DNA of 64,000 nt from Candidatus Thioglobus sp. NP1. Its GTDB lineage: Bacteria; Pseudomonadota; Gammaproteobacteria; PS1; Pseudothioglobaceae. Position 1 is the first letter of the stretch; each line of letters begins with the position of its first letter. The translations under genes and the position numbers were made by a program. This document shows, piece by piece, positions 35,558 to 43,794 of this stretch. The notes under the pieces were generated by a model. That model made no database searches and was not told where the DNA came from. It was given only the letters and a program-made list of their open reading frames with translations. Where the stretch lies: NCBI RefSeq assembly GCF_003326015.1, contig NZ_CP023860.1:620001-684000 (forward strand). The letters run 5' to 3'.

Positions 35558-36361
35558 GTGATACTTAAATATATAAGCGAAGTTCGATTATTTGAAATTC
35601 TGTTTGAGGGATTAGATTTTTACAATGATGGCATAAGACAAACTCTTCTTAATTATATAAATAAGTATATAAAGTACAAGGAAATTTCATCTTATGACCT
35701 TAAATTAAATTATGAATCTTTTTTAAAGCAGTATGCTAAAGATGCAAAGTTCTACTTAAAAAACAACGAATATCCTGCACTTAGTTCTGGCAATAATTAC
35801 CCTATAACAAGAGAAGAATATGATATATTTTTATTGCTATCATCAATTTTAACGCAACATAGATATGACATTATGTGCGAAATAAATCAATCACTTAAAG
35901 AGTCAAAAAGTGCCTTAGTTATTGGTTCAGGCATTGGTCTTGAGATTGAAATAATAAAAGATCGCTATAAATCCATTGATGCATATGATATTGAGTTGGA
36001 CAAATTTTGCTTCAGTAGTCATGGCAAAGTTAATTTTTATGAAATGGAGTTTAAAGGTAGTGCGGTTAAAAAATATAATGATGTTTATATTATTGAGCTA
36101 TTGGAGCATGTAAATAAGCCTTATGCTCTTCTAAAGGATGTGGGAGATTCAATTACGTCTGAAGGAAGAATAATTATCACGCTCGCGGTCAATATCCCTC
36201 AATTTGATCATATTATTAATTTTGATGATAAAGAGTTGTTTAGAAAAAAAATAGATGAATTAGGCCTGTATATTGAATATGAAAAAATGATAGAACATCA
36301 GTATATAATGAACGGGTTATCGCATAGTAGCAATATCTTTATGATATTGAGCAAAAAATGA
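35558..36361 (+). CDS. SAM-dependent methyltransferase-like protein
   Basis: 267 residues from GTG 35558. A Rossmann motif is recognisable as ALVIGSGIGLEIEIIKD (about 126-142), then YDIELDKFC, and IIELLEHVNKPYALLKDVGDS, which is methyltransferase motif IV followed by the helix. An N-terminal 115-residue helical region precedes the fold. In an ACP module it may methylate the carried hydroxyacid (for example O-methyl-glycerate) or the sugar. Coupled to the next gene by ATGA. Confidence 0.75.
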   Translation: MILKYISEVRLFEILFEGLDFYNDGIRQTLLNYINKYIKYKEISSYDLKLNYESFLKQYAKDAKFYLKNNEYPALSSGNNYPITREEYDIFLLLSSILTQHRYDIMCEINQSLKESKSALVIGSGIGLEIEIIKDRYKSIDAYDIELDKFCFSSHGKVNFYEMEFKGSAVKKYNDVYIIELLEHVNKPYALLKDVGDSITSEGRIIITLAVNIPQFDHIINFDDKELFRKKIDELGLYIEYEKMIEHQYIMNGLSHSSNIFMILSKK

Positions 36362-36744
36362 AGTTAAAGTTTAACCATATTGGGATTGCATGTGAAAACA
36401 TTTCTGAGGTTATAGTTTTTTTAGAAAGTACCTTTAATATTGTAAGTAAATCAAAAATTATTTATCATGAAAATCATGGGGTAGATGCTTGCCTTCTTAC
36501 AAACGATGATGGTACAAATATAGAGTTGGTGTCTGGAAAAAATATTGAGAGTTTTGTTAAGAAAAAACAATTCCTTTACCATAGTTGCTGGGAGGTTAAT
36601 AATATTGAAACTGCAATTAAAAATTTTTGTGATAACGATGCAGTATTAATTTCTGAGCCAAAAGAGTCATTATTATTTAATAATAGAAAAGTTGCTTTTT
36701 TATATACAAGTGTTGGTATATTGGAACTGTTAGAGTCAGAATAA
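36358..36744 (+). CDS. Glyoxalase/VOC-family protein
   Basis: 128 residues with two beta-alpha-beta-beta-beta units: FNHIGIACENI (metal His), IELVSGKNIESF (Glu), FLYHSCWEV (His) and GILELLES (Glu), the metal-ligand set of methylmalonyl-CoA-epimerase-like VOC enzymes. Members near FkbH and ACP genes occur in hydroxymalonyl or glyceryl pathways, so an epimerase or lyase acting on the carrier-bound acid is plausible. Overlaps the methyltransferase by 4 bases. Confidence 0.8.
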   Translation: MKLKFNHIGIACENISEVIVFLESTFNIVSKSKIIYHENHGVDACLLTNDDGTNIELVSGKNIESFVKKKQFLYHSCWEVNNIETAIKNFCDNDAVLISEPKESLLFNNRKVAFLYTSVGILELLESE

Positions 36745-36745
36745 A

Positions 36746-38218
36746 GTGTTATTTAATAGCTACATATTTATCTTGGTTTTCCTACCAGTATCCTTTTTTA
36801 TTTACTTTTACTTAAACCATAAAAAATTAATAATCCCAGCAAAATGCTCGCTTGTATTTTCAAGTTTATTTTTTTATAGTTGGTGGAATATTGTATATCT
36901 ACCATTGATTTTAGCTTCAGTTGTTTTTAATTATGCAATAGCTGCAAAAATAGTAGAGCATGGTAATTTAAAGAATAAATATTTTTCAAAAAAAATACTC
37001 CTTCAAATTGGGTTGGTATTTAATGTTGGATTACTTGCATATTTCAAATATGCTGACTTCTTTATATCTAATACTAATAGCTTAATTAATTCAAATATAG
37101 CTCTGCTGTACTTAACTTTGCCTCTTGCTATAAGCTTTTTCACTCTACAACAGATTGCATTTTTAGTAGATAGCTATGAAGGATTAGCAAAAGAAAAAAA
37201 CTTCTTAGACTATACAATATTTGTAACATTCTTTCCTCAGTTAATTGCAGGCCCAATTGTGCATCATAAGGAAATGATGCCACAATTCAGAAACATAAGA
37301 AATAAACTCAAAAACTATAATAATATAGCGATGGGTCTTTTTATATTCAGTATGGGGCTCTTCAAAAAAGTTGTTATTGCTGATACCTTCGCAATATGGG
37401 CGACCTCAGGATTTGATACTGCAACTTCATTAAATTTACTTGAAGCTTGGTTTACAAGTTTATCTTATACATTCCAACTTTATTTTGATTTTTCAGGTTA
37501 TACAGATATGGCCATCGGGGCCGCTTTATTATTTAATATTAAATTACCAGTCAACTTTAATAGTCCATATAGAGCTACTGGAATAATTGATTTTTGGAAA
37601 AGATGGCATATAACATTATCAAACTTTATAACTGTGTACATCTATACTCCATTAGTAAGATCGTTTAATCAGCTCACATTTCATAAGGCGATGATTGCTA
37701 CTTTTGTTACATTCTTAATAGCAGGCCTTTGGCATGGTGCTTCTTGGATGTTTGTGATATTTGGTGGGTTGCATGGCCTAGCATTAGTGGTAAATAACTA
37801 CTGGAAAAAAACCAAAATAAAAATTAATAAAATTTTAGCTTGGTTTATTACCTTTAATTTTGTAAATATCACTATGGTATTTTTTAGAGCTGAAGAATGG
37901 GATGATGCTATTAAAGTTTTGAGCAGTATGTTTAGTTTGGATAATATTATGTTGCCAAATATATTAGAAAGCGTACTGCCATTTTTAAATAAGTATGGTG
38001 TTGAGTTTGGTTGGGCTACTCAAAATATACAAGGAAAATCCTTTACGCTTATTTTCTTGATTATTGGGTTTATTTTAGTTTTGTTTTTTGAAAACTCCAG
38101 TAAAAAACTAGATAACTTTAAACTAAATTTTATTAATAGTTTTATTTTTGTAATGGCATTTACAATTTCAATTTATAAACTTAGTGGCTATTCTGAGTTC
38201 TTATATTTTAGGTTTTGA
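36746..38218 (+). CDS. MBOAT-family O-acyltransferase (DltB/AlgI-like)
   Basis: 490 residues with about 10-12 membrane spans. The family core is clear: FFPQLIAGPIV, YFDFSGYTDMAIG, FWKRWHITLSNF, and the catalytic His pair at H330 (GLWHGASW) and H343 (GGLHGL). GTG start one base after the VOC stop. MBOAT proteins of this type pass an acyl group from a carrier to an extracytoplasmic polymer, with the SGNH-like partner encoded next. The ACP upstream suggests a carrier-bound donor. Confidence 0.93.
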   Translation: MLFNSYIFILVFLPVSFFIYFYLNHKKLIIPAKCSLVFSSLFFYSWWNIVYLPLILASVVFNYAIAAKIVEHGNLKNKYFSKKILLQIGLVFNVGLLAYFKYADFFISNTNSLINSNIALLYLTLPLAISFFTLQQIAFLVDSYEGLAKEKNFLDYTIFVTFFPQLIAGPIVHHKEMMPQFRNIRNKLKNYNNIAMGLFIFSMGLFKKVVIADTFAIWATSGFDTATSLNLLEAWFTSLSYTFQLYFDFSGYTDMAIGAALLFNIKLPVNFNSPYRATGIIDFWKRWHITLSNFITVYIYTPLVRSFNQLTFHKAMIATFVTFLIAGLWHGASWMFVIFGGLHGLALVVNNYWKKTKIKINKILAWFITFNFVNITMVFFRAEEWDDAIKVLSSMFSLDNIMLPNILESVLPFLNKYGVEFGWATQNIQGKSFTLIFLIIGFILVLFFENSSKKLDNFKLNFINSFIFVMAFTISIYKLSGYSEFLYFRF

Positions 38219-38220
38219 TT

Positions 38221-39789
38221 ATGAATAAAAATATAAGGTGGTTGCAGTATTCAATTGGATTGATTTTATTAATAATCTCATTAATTTCCTTCTTTAATTA
38301 CAAAGTTGATAGTTCGGGTATTTTTGGACATTCTAACTATTTATCAAAAGCGGCAAAAGCTTTAACAAGTGGGAAAATGGTAGCGGGACTTCAGAACATT
38401 GATGATAGGTTATTTCAAGAATTAATAATAAGAAACTTACGAGTTCGCAATGATGTTATTGCTATTGGATCGTCAACAACTATGCATTTGAGAAAAGGAG
38501 TTATTTCAAAAGACAGAATCAATTTTTTCAACCATTCATTAAATGGTGCAAGTTTAGAAGATTATATTGCCATTGTTGGGGCTTATGAAGTAATGCATGA
38601 CTACTTGCCTTCAACTGTTATATTGGGGGTTGATCCTTGGGTTTTTAATAAAAATAATGGCCAAGGTAGATGGACAGGTTTAAAGCAGTATCATGATTAT
38701 GAATTAGATAAAATATATGGTGAAGGGCTTAATAGTAGAAGTAATAGTAATGTTACTATTAATGCTATTAAATGGAAGCAATTAATTAATTTTGACTATA
38801 CAGTGTCGAATATAAAGTTTATTATTAGAGCTTTATTAAAAAATGAAAGCAATAATCCCCCATTACCTTTAAAGGAGATTGAAAATACTGAAATTGTTGA
38901 AACTCTTATCAAGAGCGACCTTGAAAAACTAACTGATGGTGAATTAATACTAAAGGCTATAGGTTCTGGAAATGCCAATAAAATAGAATTTGGTGGCCCT
39001 CAGGCGCTTGATCCCAATGTACCAAGCTATGAAAAAGAACTTGCAAACAGAGAGGAATTGATTGACATACTTGTAGAACTTTCAAATTGTAAACCTTTTT
39101 CTAAGTGCGACCTTGAAAAACTTGATGATCGTGAATTAATACTAAAGGCTATAGGTTCTGGAAATGCCGATAAAATAGAATTTGGCGGCCCTCAGGCACT
39201 TGATCCCAATGTACCAAGCTATGAAAAAGAACTTGCAAACAGAGAAGAATTGATAGAGGCGCTTGAAGGATTGAGTGAGGCTCTTCTAGAACCTAAACAA
39301 GAAAAAATTCTTACCAATAACTCTAAGTTTTATGTTGTAGATACTATTGACATTGATGATTTTATTAGAGTAGATGATGGTTCAATATATTATCCGTATG
39401 AAAAAAGGTATATAAATAATGACCAAGTTAAACAGCATGCTATAGCTTTTGCAAAAGCCACCAATCCCTACTCTTTAGGAAAATTCAACAGTTTGAACAA
39501 TATAGAATTGTTTGAAGATTTTGTTAGTTATTTGAAATTAAATAAAGTAGATGTTATTTTATTCTTGCCACCCTATAATCCAATTGCGTATGATTTGCTA
39601 ATAGAAAATAACAAATACAAGCACATATTGATAGCAGAAAAATACTTAATAGATTTTGCCAAGCTTAATAATGTCGATTTAAAGGGTTCTTACAATCCAC
39701 ATAAGTATAACTTAGCTAATGAAGACTTTTTTGATGGCGTACATGGACGTGATCAGGTCTTAAAAGAAATTTTCCAGCCTGTCTTATGA
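38221..39789 (+). CDS. SGNH-like MBOAT partner (AlgX/AlgJ type) carrying two inserted repeats
   Basis: 522 residues. N-terminal membrane anchor (about 9-27, SIGLILLIISLISFF), then an SGNH-like periplasmic domain: VIAIGSSTTMHL (nucleophile Ser in GSST), HSLNGASLEDYI (block with Asn), ILGVDPWVF, and C-terminal FFDGVHGRD (D-x-x-H, catalytic Asp/His). Residues 232-345 are two tandem copies of a 50-residue unit that also occurs in the unrelated protein downstream; without them the protein has the normal size of about 400. ATG 38221 preferred over TTG 38215. Partner of the MBOAT protein in acylating the polymer. Confidence 0.82.
   Translation: MNKNIRWLQYSIGLILLIISLISFFNYKVDSSGIFGHSNYLSKAAKALTSGKMVAGLQNIDDRLFQELIIRNLRVRNDVIAIGSSTTMHLRKGVISKDRINFFNHSLNGASLEDYIAIVGAYEVMHDYLPSTVILGVDPWVFNKNNGQGRWTGLKQYHDYELDKIYGEGLNSRSNSNVTINAIKWKQLINFDYTVSNIKFIIRALLKNESNNPPLPLKEIENTEIVETLIKSDLEKLTDGELILKAIGSGNANKIEFGGPQALDPNVPSYEKELANREELIDILVELSNCKPFSKCDLEKLDDRELILKAIGSGNADKIEFGGPQALDPNVPSYEKELANREELIEALEGLSEALLEPKQEKILTNNSKFYVVDTIDIDDFIRVDDGSIYYPYEKRYINNDQVKQHAIAFAKATNPYSLGKFNSLNNIELFEDFVSYLKLNKVDVILFLPPYNPIAYDLLIENNKYKHILIAEKYLIDFAKLNNVDLKGSYNPHKYNLANEDFFDGVHGRDQVLKEIFQPVL
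38914..39063 (+). repeat. In-frame 50-residue repeat unit, copy 1
   Basis: Encodes residues 232-281 of the SGNH-like protein, with the core ELILKAIGSGN, then KIEFGG and PSYEKELANR. The repeat period to copy 2 is exactly 192 bases (64 codons, 14 of them linker). The 33-base stretch coding ELILKAIGSGN is identical in all three copies. Predicted helix-turn-strand with acidic helices; no known domain recognised. Confidence 0.85.
39106..39255 (+). repeat. In-frame 50-residue repeat unit, copy 2
   Basis: Second tandem copy in the SGNH-like protein. It differs from copy 1 at 4 of 50 residues and about 9 of 150 bases, so the tandem duplication is recent relative to copy 3. Reading frame is preserved across the junction. 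Starts CDLEKLDDRELILKA and ends ANREELI. Confidence 0.85.
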
Positions 39790-40048
39790 AGAGGTGATAA
39801 TATTACTTATAGTCAAAATCATATTTTTTTTCAGACTCAATTTTTCTGTTCTTTAGAATTATATAAATTCTATAATCTTTATAAATTAAAATGAGCAAGA
39901 GATAAAGATAACTATTATTCCTATTAAGAGGGATAAATTTATAAAGCTCGAGATTACTAGTTCTTTAGGAATTAATAATTAATTCTTATAATGTTATAAT
40001 GAGGCTAAATTTAAACCCCTTGTTATAATTATTCAATCAATAACTAAT
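39790..40048. other. 259-base AT-rich intergenic region
   Basis: No ORF. It contains two perfect short palindromes, AGAATT-ATATA-AATTCT and a 17-base GAATTAAT-A-ATTAATTC (39969-39985), and ends in the promoter-like segment described separately. It divides the acyl-decoration module from the DUF3108-like gene. Confidence 0.5.
39969..40000 (+). promoter_or_regulatory. Candidate promoter with overlapping palindrome
   Basis: TATAAT at 39995-40000 with TTAATA at 39972-39977 (17-base spacing, 4 of 6 match to TTGACA). The -35 lies within a perfect 17-base palindrome (39969-39985) that could be an operator, though AT-rich palindromes also occur by chance. It would start transcription of the DUF3108-like gene about 40 bases upstream of its ATG. 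Confidence 0.35.
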
Positions 40049-40936
40049 ATGAAAAGATATTTTATTTTTATTTTTATTTTTATCTTGTCTTATGCGCTTC
40101 CTGTTCATTCAATTTCTTCTTATAAAGCCAGCTATGACTTATATGGACAAACTGACTTAGGAAATATTAAATTTGGTAGTGCTGAATATGAATTAATCGT
40201 AGCCAATAATGCATATGTTTTTACTAGTAATGCAAAGACAGATAAACTATGGAGTGCAATATATGATTACTCAATAATTGAAACTAGTATTGGTTTAATA
40301 GAAGATAATAAATTAATTGGTGATTATTACAAAACTATTGAAAATCAAGGCGACTCAATTAGTGAAAATTATGAAATTAATATATATCCTAATGAACGTT
40401 ATGCCAAAGTAAACAATGCAATAATTGGTAATATTTTTACCAAAAGTACCCTTGAAAAACTTTCTGATAAAGAATTAATACTAAAGGCTATAGGTTCTGG
40501 AAATTTCACTAAAATAGAATTTGGCGGCAGTCAGGGGGGTAACCCTGATATACCAAGTTATGCAAAAGTACTAGCTAATAGAAAAGAATTAATAGGTGTG
40601 CTCCTTGAGTCTCTATGGGAGAGTAAATCTTATAATATAGTTGATACGCTTAGTGTTTATCTTCATATTTCTGAAGACATTCAAAAAGATCCAAATAAAA
40701 AATCGTTTTTTTACCAAATAGTTGACAAAAAAGGTGTAACTGAAAGAGAGTTCATTATCGATGGTTTTGAAACTATCATTATTGACAATAATGAAGTCGA
40801 AACTATTAGAGTTATAAGTCCAAAATTAAGGCTGGTTTTTAACATTTCTAAAGACCATAATTTTATACCAATTTATATTAATAAAACGAATGGAGAGGCC
40901 AACTTCGAACTCGTTTTAACAGATTACACACAATAA
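40049..40936 (+). CDS. DUF3108-like exported protein with an inserted repeat
   Basis: 295 residues. A signal peptide is clear: KRYFIFIFIFILSYALPVHS (about 1-21). The mature part resembles DUF3108 periplasmic proteins: YKASYDLYGQTDLGNIKFG, then SAIYDYS, and, after the insert, VDTLSVYLHI and FFYQIVDKKG... typical of the family's C-terminal half. Residues 133-182 are copy 3 of the 50-residue unit found in the upstream SGNH-like protein, lying just before the conserved DTLSVYL strand; removing it gives about 240 residues, the family's normal size. DUF3108 function is unknown. Confidence 0.75.
   Translation: MKRYFIFIFIFILSYALPVHSISSYKASYDLYGQTDLGNIKFGSAEYELIVANNAYVFTSNAKTDKLWSAIYDYSIIETSIGLIEDNKLIGDYYKTIENQGDSISENYEINIYPNERYAKVNNAIIGNIFTKSTLEKLSDKELILKAIGSGNFTKIEFGGSQGGNPDIPSYAKVLANRKELIGVLLESLWESKSYNIVDTLSVYLHISEDIQKDPNKKSFFYQIVDKKGVTEREFIIDGFETIIIDNNEVETIRVISPKLRLVFNISKDHNFIPIYINKTNGEANFELVLTDYTQ
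40445..40594 (+). repeat. In-frame 50-residue repeat unit, copy 3
   Basis: Encodes STLEKLSDKELILKAIG up to ANRKELI in the DUF3108-like protein. 36 of 50 residues match copy 1, with no gap, while the host proteins are otherwise unrelated. The divergence is concentrated in the middle (GGSQGGNPDIPS versus GGPQALDPNVPS). This is strong evidence for a transferable coding unit. Confidence 0.85.
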
Positions 40937-40991
40937 GATAAACAGGAGTTTCAATCCATATTATAATGTTTTTTTTAAAGTAAACTACTTT

Positions 40992-41023
40992 TGTGAAGTC
41001 TAAAATTTGTGAAGTCTAAAATT
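40992..41023 (+). repeat. Exact 16-base tandem duplication at a gene start
   Basis: TGTGAAGTCTAAAATT occurs twice in a row (40992-41007 and 41008-41023). Each carries a GTG. The first GTG (40993) opens a frame that stops after 8 codons; only the second (41009) opens the oxygenase gene. Because 16 is not a multiple of three, the duplication moves the original upstream start out of frame, and no good ribosome site is seen before 41009. Confidence 0.8.
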
Positions 41024-42055
41024 AAAACTCTTTCTAGATTATTGTTTTTTCGAGATAAGGATATATTCTATAAACCATATTATGGTTTTCTAGACTTCTT
41101 TCGACTGGCTTTATATAATATATTTGCCCCAGGAAGGATTCTTAATAGAATTCGATATAAGCGTTTTCCAGTTCCCAAGCCAACAGTTCCTATTCTGGAT
41201 AATTCTCTTGTCATTAAACCTAGTGATGTATCATTTGATGATCTCGTGGAGCTCACTGCTAGTACGATAAGTCGTCACGGTGCAGCAGTTGTTGATGGAT
41301 TCTTTTCCGAGGAATATTTAGACGAATTTAGGAAAAAACATTCTAGTTTTTTCCCTTCTTCATCCGACGGATCTAGTGATGTACCAGAAATCTTTGAAGG
41401 GGGAACAATGTCTCTAGATATTCAGGATTTATGGATGAACGAATTTATTGTGAAAGTGATCCAAAGATATATAGGCCGACTTCCTTATGCCCGACGATAT
41501 GCTGAAGTTTGTGAAATACGACCTCACCGTAAAACGACAAGCCGTGATTTCTCGCGCCCAAACTGTAATGGAAACCCCCTTCTTGCAGAAGAATGGCATG
41601 TTGATCACTCTTGCTTGATTCAAGCAGCAGTGTTCTTCGATGATGTTGTTCTTGATGGAAGCCATATGGAGGTTCTTTCAGGCACGAATAGGATGCCATG
41701 TAGTTCTCTAACTCTCTCACATGAATATGTGGAGAAAAGTGGTTGGGCTTCACGAGTATTGCCCTGCATAGGTAGAAAAGGATCTATACAATTCCATTGT
41801 GGTAATGTATATCATCATCTTAATGCAGAGCCTCTTCACTCACGATGCTGGCTAAAATTTGAATTTACATCTGGTCCCAACATCATGACATCTCCAGAGG
41901 GTATTTCTAGTCTATTAGCAGGCTCTTCGAATTACAAAGATCTTACTCCAGAGAGAAAGCAGATCCTTAGCGGTGTGCTCCCCCTTGAATCTAATAAGGG
42001 TTATCAACCGCATCATCGTGGTGGCTTTATACCAGTAAAGTACAAAGGAATATAA
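41009..42055 (+). CDS. PhyH-like Fe(II)/2-oxoglutarate oxygenase
   Basis: 348 residues. The iron triad is partly visible: H197 and D199 in EEWHVDHSCL and a distal His in GNVYHHLNAEPLHSRCW, where the Arg two strands on would bind 2-oxoglutarate. The family (phytanoyl-CoA dioxygenase) hydroxylates lipids or small molecules; a role on a sugar or lipid carrier is inference. Codons are visibly more G+C-rich than its neighbours (for example CGACTTCCTTATGCCCGACG-type runs), so it was probably acquired separately. Starts with GTG in a 16-base tandem duplication. Confidence 0.8.
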   Translation: MKSKIKTLSRLLFFRDKDIFYKPYYGFLDFFRLALYNIFAPGRILNRIRYKRFPVPKPTVPILDNSLVIKPSDVSFDDLVELTASTISRHGAAVVDGFFSEEYLDEFRKKHSSFFPSSSDGSSDVPEIFEGGTMSLDIQDLWMNEFIVKVIQRYIGRLPYARRYAEVCEIRPHRKTTSRDFSRPNCNGNPLLAEEWHVDHSCLIQAAVFFDDVVLDGSHMEVLSGTNRMPCSSLTLSHEYVEKSGWASRVLPCIGRKGSIQFHCGNVYHHLNAEPLHSRCWLKFEFTSGPNIMTSPEGISSLLAGSSNYKDLTPERKQILSGVLPLESNKGYQPHHRGGFIPVKYKGI

Positions 42056-42171
42056 TTCTTTGGTTACCCTGGATTCAAGTGGACTTGATATTGGTAGTTT
42101 AAAAAAGACTCTATTATGAAAAAATAATTATTCTCTTTTGTCGGTTTCTTTTTCTTTTTTTTGGTGAATTT
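42056..42171. other. Short gap after the oxygenase gene
   Basis: 116 bases. A 14-base hairpin, TCAAGT-GG-ACTTGA at about 42073-42086, is followed about 55 bases later by a pyrimidine-rich run; the separation makes a terminator uncertain. No ORF. Confidence 0.25.
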
Positions 42172-42306
42172 ATGAAAATATTAGTAACAGTTGAAAATGG
42201 CTCTGCAGAAGATGCATTTCAGACTATGAAATTAGTATATAAGATATATTATTCAGATCCCTATTGGAGAAAGAAGTATAATATTCAAGATCCTGACAAA
42301 TACTAA
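42172..42306 (+). pseudogene. Relic: C-terminus of a Gfo/Idh/MocA oxidoreductase
   Basis: ATG 42172 to TAA 42304-42306 codes 44 residues. From GSAEDAFQTMKLVYKIYYSD to the stop it matches the last 35 residues of the intact gene at 12213-13259 (GTSDDALQTMKLVYEIYYAD, then W-R-x-K-Y). All upstream coding sequence is missing, so it is a 3' remnant, perhaps captured behind an unrelated start. It lies 9 bases before ugd, the spacing of a normal gene junction. Confidence 0.85.
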
Positions 42307-42314
42307 TTAATTTT

Positions 42315-43478
42315 ATGAAAATTACCGTTGTAGGTTCAGGCTATGTTGGCATATCAAATGCTATTATATTATCTCAAAATCATGAAGTTATTGCGCTTGA
42401 CGTTAATCCAAGAGTTGTAGATCTCTTAAATAAAAAAATTTCACCTATCTTAGATGATTCCATTCAAGATTTCTTAGATAATGCAAATCTTAATCTTGTT
42501 GCAACTCTGGATAAAACTTTAGCTTATAAAAATTCAGATTATGTAATTATTGCAACACCTACTGATTATGACAATGAAAGAGACTTCTTTAATACTGATA
42601 CCGTTGAGTCAGTAATCAAAGAAGTTATAAGTGTAAATTCAAAGGCAGTAATTATAATTAAATCTACAATACCAGTTGGCTTCACTAAAAAAGTTAGAAA
42701 AAAATTCAATTTCAAAAAAATTATTTTTTCTCCTGAATTTTTGAGAGAAGGAAGGGCTCTTTATGATAACCTCCACCCATCTCGAATAATAGTTGGAGAT
42801 GATTCGAAGGAAGCGATAATTTTTGCTAATCTAATGACTGAATGCGCTAAAAAAAAGAATATTGATATTCTTTATACCAAGCCAACTGAAGCAGAAGCTA
42901 TAAAATTATTCTCTAATTCATACTTAGCAATGCGAGTGGCTTTTTTTAATGAATTAGATTCTTATGCAGAAACCTATAGCTTAGATTCAAGAGAGATTAT
43001 TGATGGTTTAGGTTTGGATCCAAGAATAGGCTCACATTATAATAATCCTTCATTTGGGTATGGAGGTTATTGTCTACCTAAAGATACAAAACAATTGCTA
43101 TCTAACTTTAAAGGGGTACCGAATAGATTGATACAATCGATTGTTGATTCTAATTCAGTTAGAAAGGACTTCATTACAGAATCAATAATGAAGAAAAGAC
43201 CAAAAACTGTCGGTATTCACCGATTAACCATGAAAACTGGCTCTGATAATTTTAGATCTTCATCTGTTCATGGAGTTATTAAAAGACTAAAAGCTAATGG
43301 AATAAAAGTTATAGTCTACGAACCCTTATTAGAAAAAATATCTTATGAGAGTAAAGTTGTTAATGATTTGAAAGAATTTAAGAATCTCTCTGATATTATT
43401 ATTGCAAATCGAATGACAGATGAAATTAAGGACGTTGCAAGCAAAGTCTATACAAGAGATCTATTTAATTCTGACTAG
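42315..43478 (+). CDS. ugd: UDP-glucose 6-dehydrogenase
   Basis: 387 residues, equal in length to E. coli Ugd. N-terminal NAD motif [15 protein letters not shown], then [36 protein letters not shown] and the catalytic Cys253 in [15 protein letters not shown]. It oxidises UDP-glucose to UDP-glucuronate, supplying a uronic acid for the polymer or, after epimerisation, galacturonate. Confidence 0.94.
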   Translation: MKITVVGSGYVGISNAIILSQNHEVIALDVNPRVVDLLNKKISPILDDSIQDFLDNANLNLVATLDKTLAYKNSDYVIIATPTDYDNERDFFNTDTVESVIKEVISVNSKAVIIIKSTIPVGFTKKVRKKFNFKKIIFSPEFLREGRALYDNLHPSRIIVGDDSKEAIIFANLMTECAKKKNIDILYTKPTEAEAIKLFSNSYLAMRVAFFNELDSYAETYSLDSREIIDGLGLDPRIGSHYNNPSFGYGGYCLPKDTKQLLSNFKGVPNRLIQSIVDSNSVRKDFITESIMKKRPKTVGIHRLTMKTGSDNFRSSSVHGVIKRLKANGIKVIVYEPLLEKISYESKVVNDLKEFKNLSDIIIANRMTDEIKDVASKVYTRDLFNSD

Positions 43479-43557
43479 GTTATTTACATCTAAATAGGTA
43501 TATATTTTATTTGCAAGATTAGAATTTTTTATAGATTCAATATTAAGTATAATTTGA

Positions 43558-43782
43558 GTATATAAATTCGTTCTTACTCTAGAAGAACATAGTGTTATTG
43601 CTGGCTTTGGTATTGCTATTGCTGAAATAATTGCTCAAAGTAGTTTCAATGTTAAGCAATTAATGATAGGAGTGCCTGATACCATTACTACTCAAATAGG
43701 AAAAAGGGATTATTTACTTAAGCAACACGGCATGGATGCTAGTAGTATTGCAAAAAGAGTTAAATCGTTGATTGTTAATTGA
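43558..43782 (+). pseudogene. Relic: transketolase C-terminal subunit
   Basis: An open frame from 43558 to TGA 43780-43782, without a convincing start, encodes LTLEEHSVIAGFGIAIAE, then IGVPDTI and YLLKQHGMDASSIAKRV. This is the C-terminal (domain III) end of split transketolase or E1-beta-like subunits (canonical EEHSVIGGFGSAV... HGL). The rest of the gene and any N-terminal subunit are gone. It marks a former cassette that made a C5 or ketose precursor. Confidence 0.75.
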
Positions 43783-43794
43783 AAAAAGTTAGTT

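Noticed and set aside
38914-39255. Tandem repeats read as a CRISPR or VNTR-like DNA array
   Set aside because: Only two DNA copies, long units, no spacers, and the reading frame and amino acid sequence are conserved in a third copy elsewhere; a coding unit explains them better.
41429-41753. Leftward open frames (78 and 102 codons) opposite the oxygenase gene
   Set aside because: They lie entirely antisense to a well-supported PhyH-like gene and carry no recognisable motif; the lower A+T content there simply leaves longer antisense frames.
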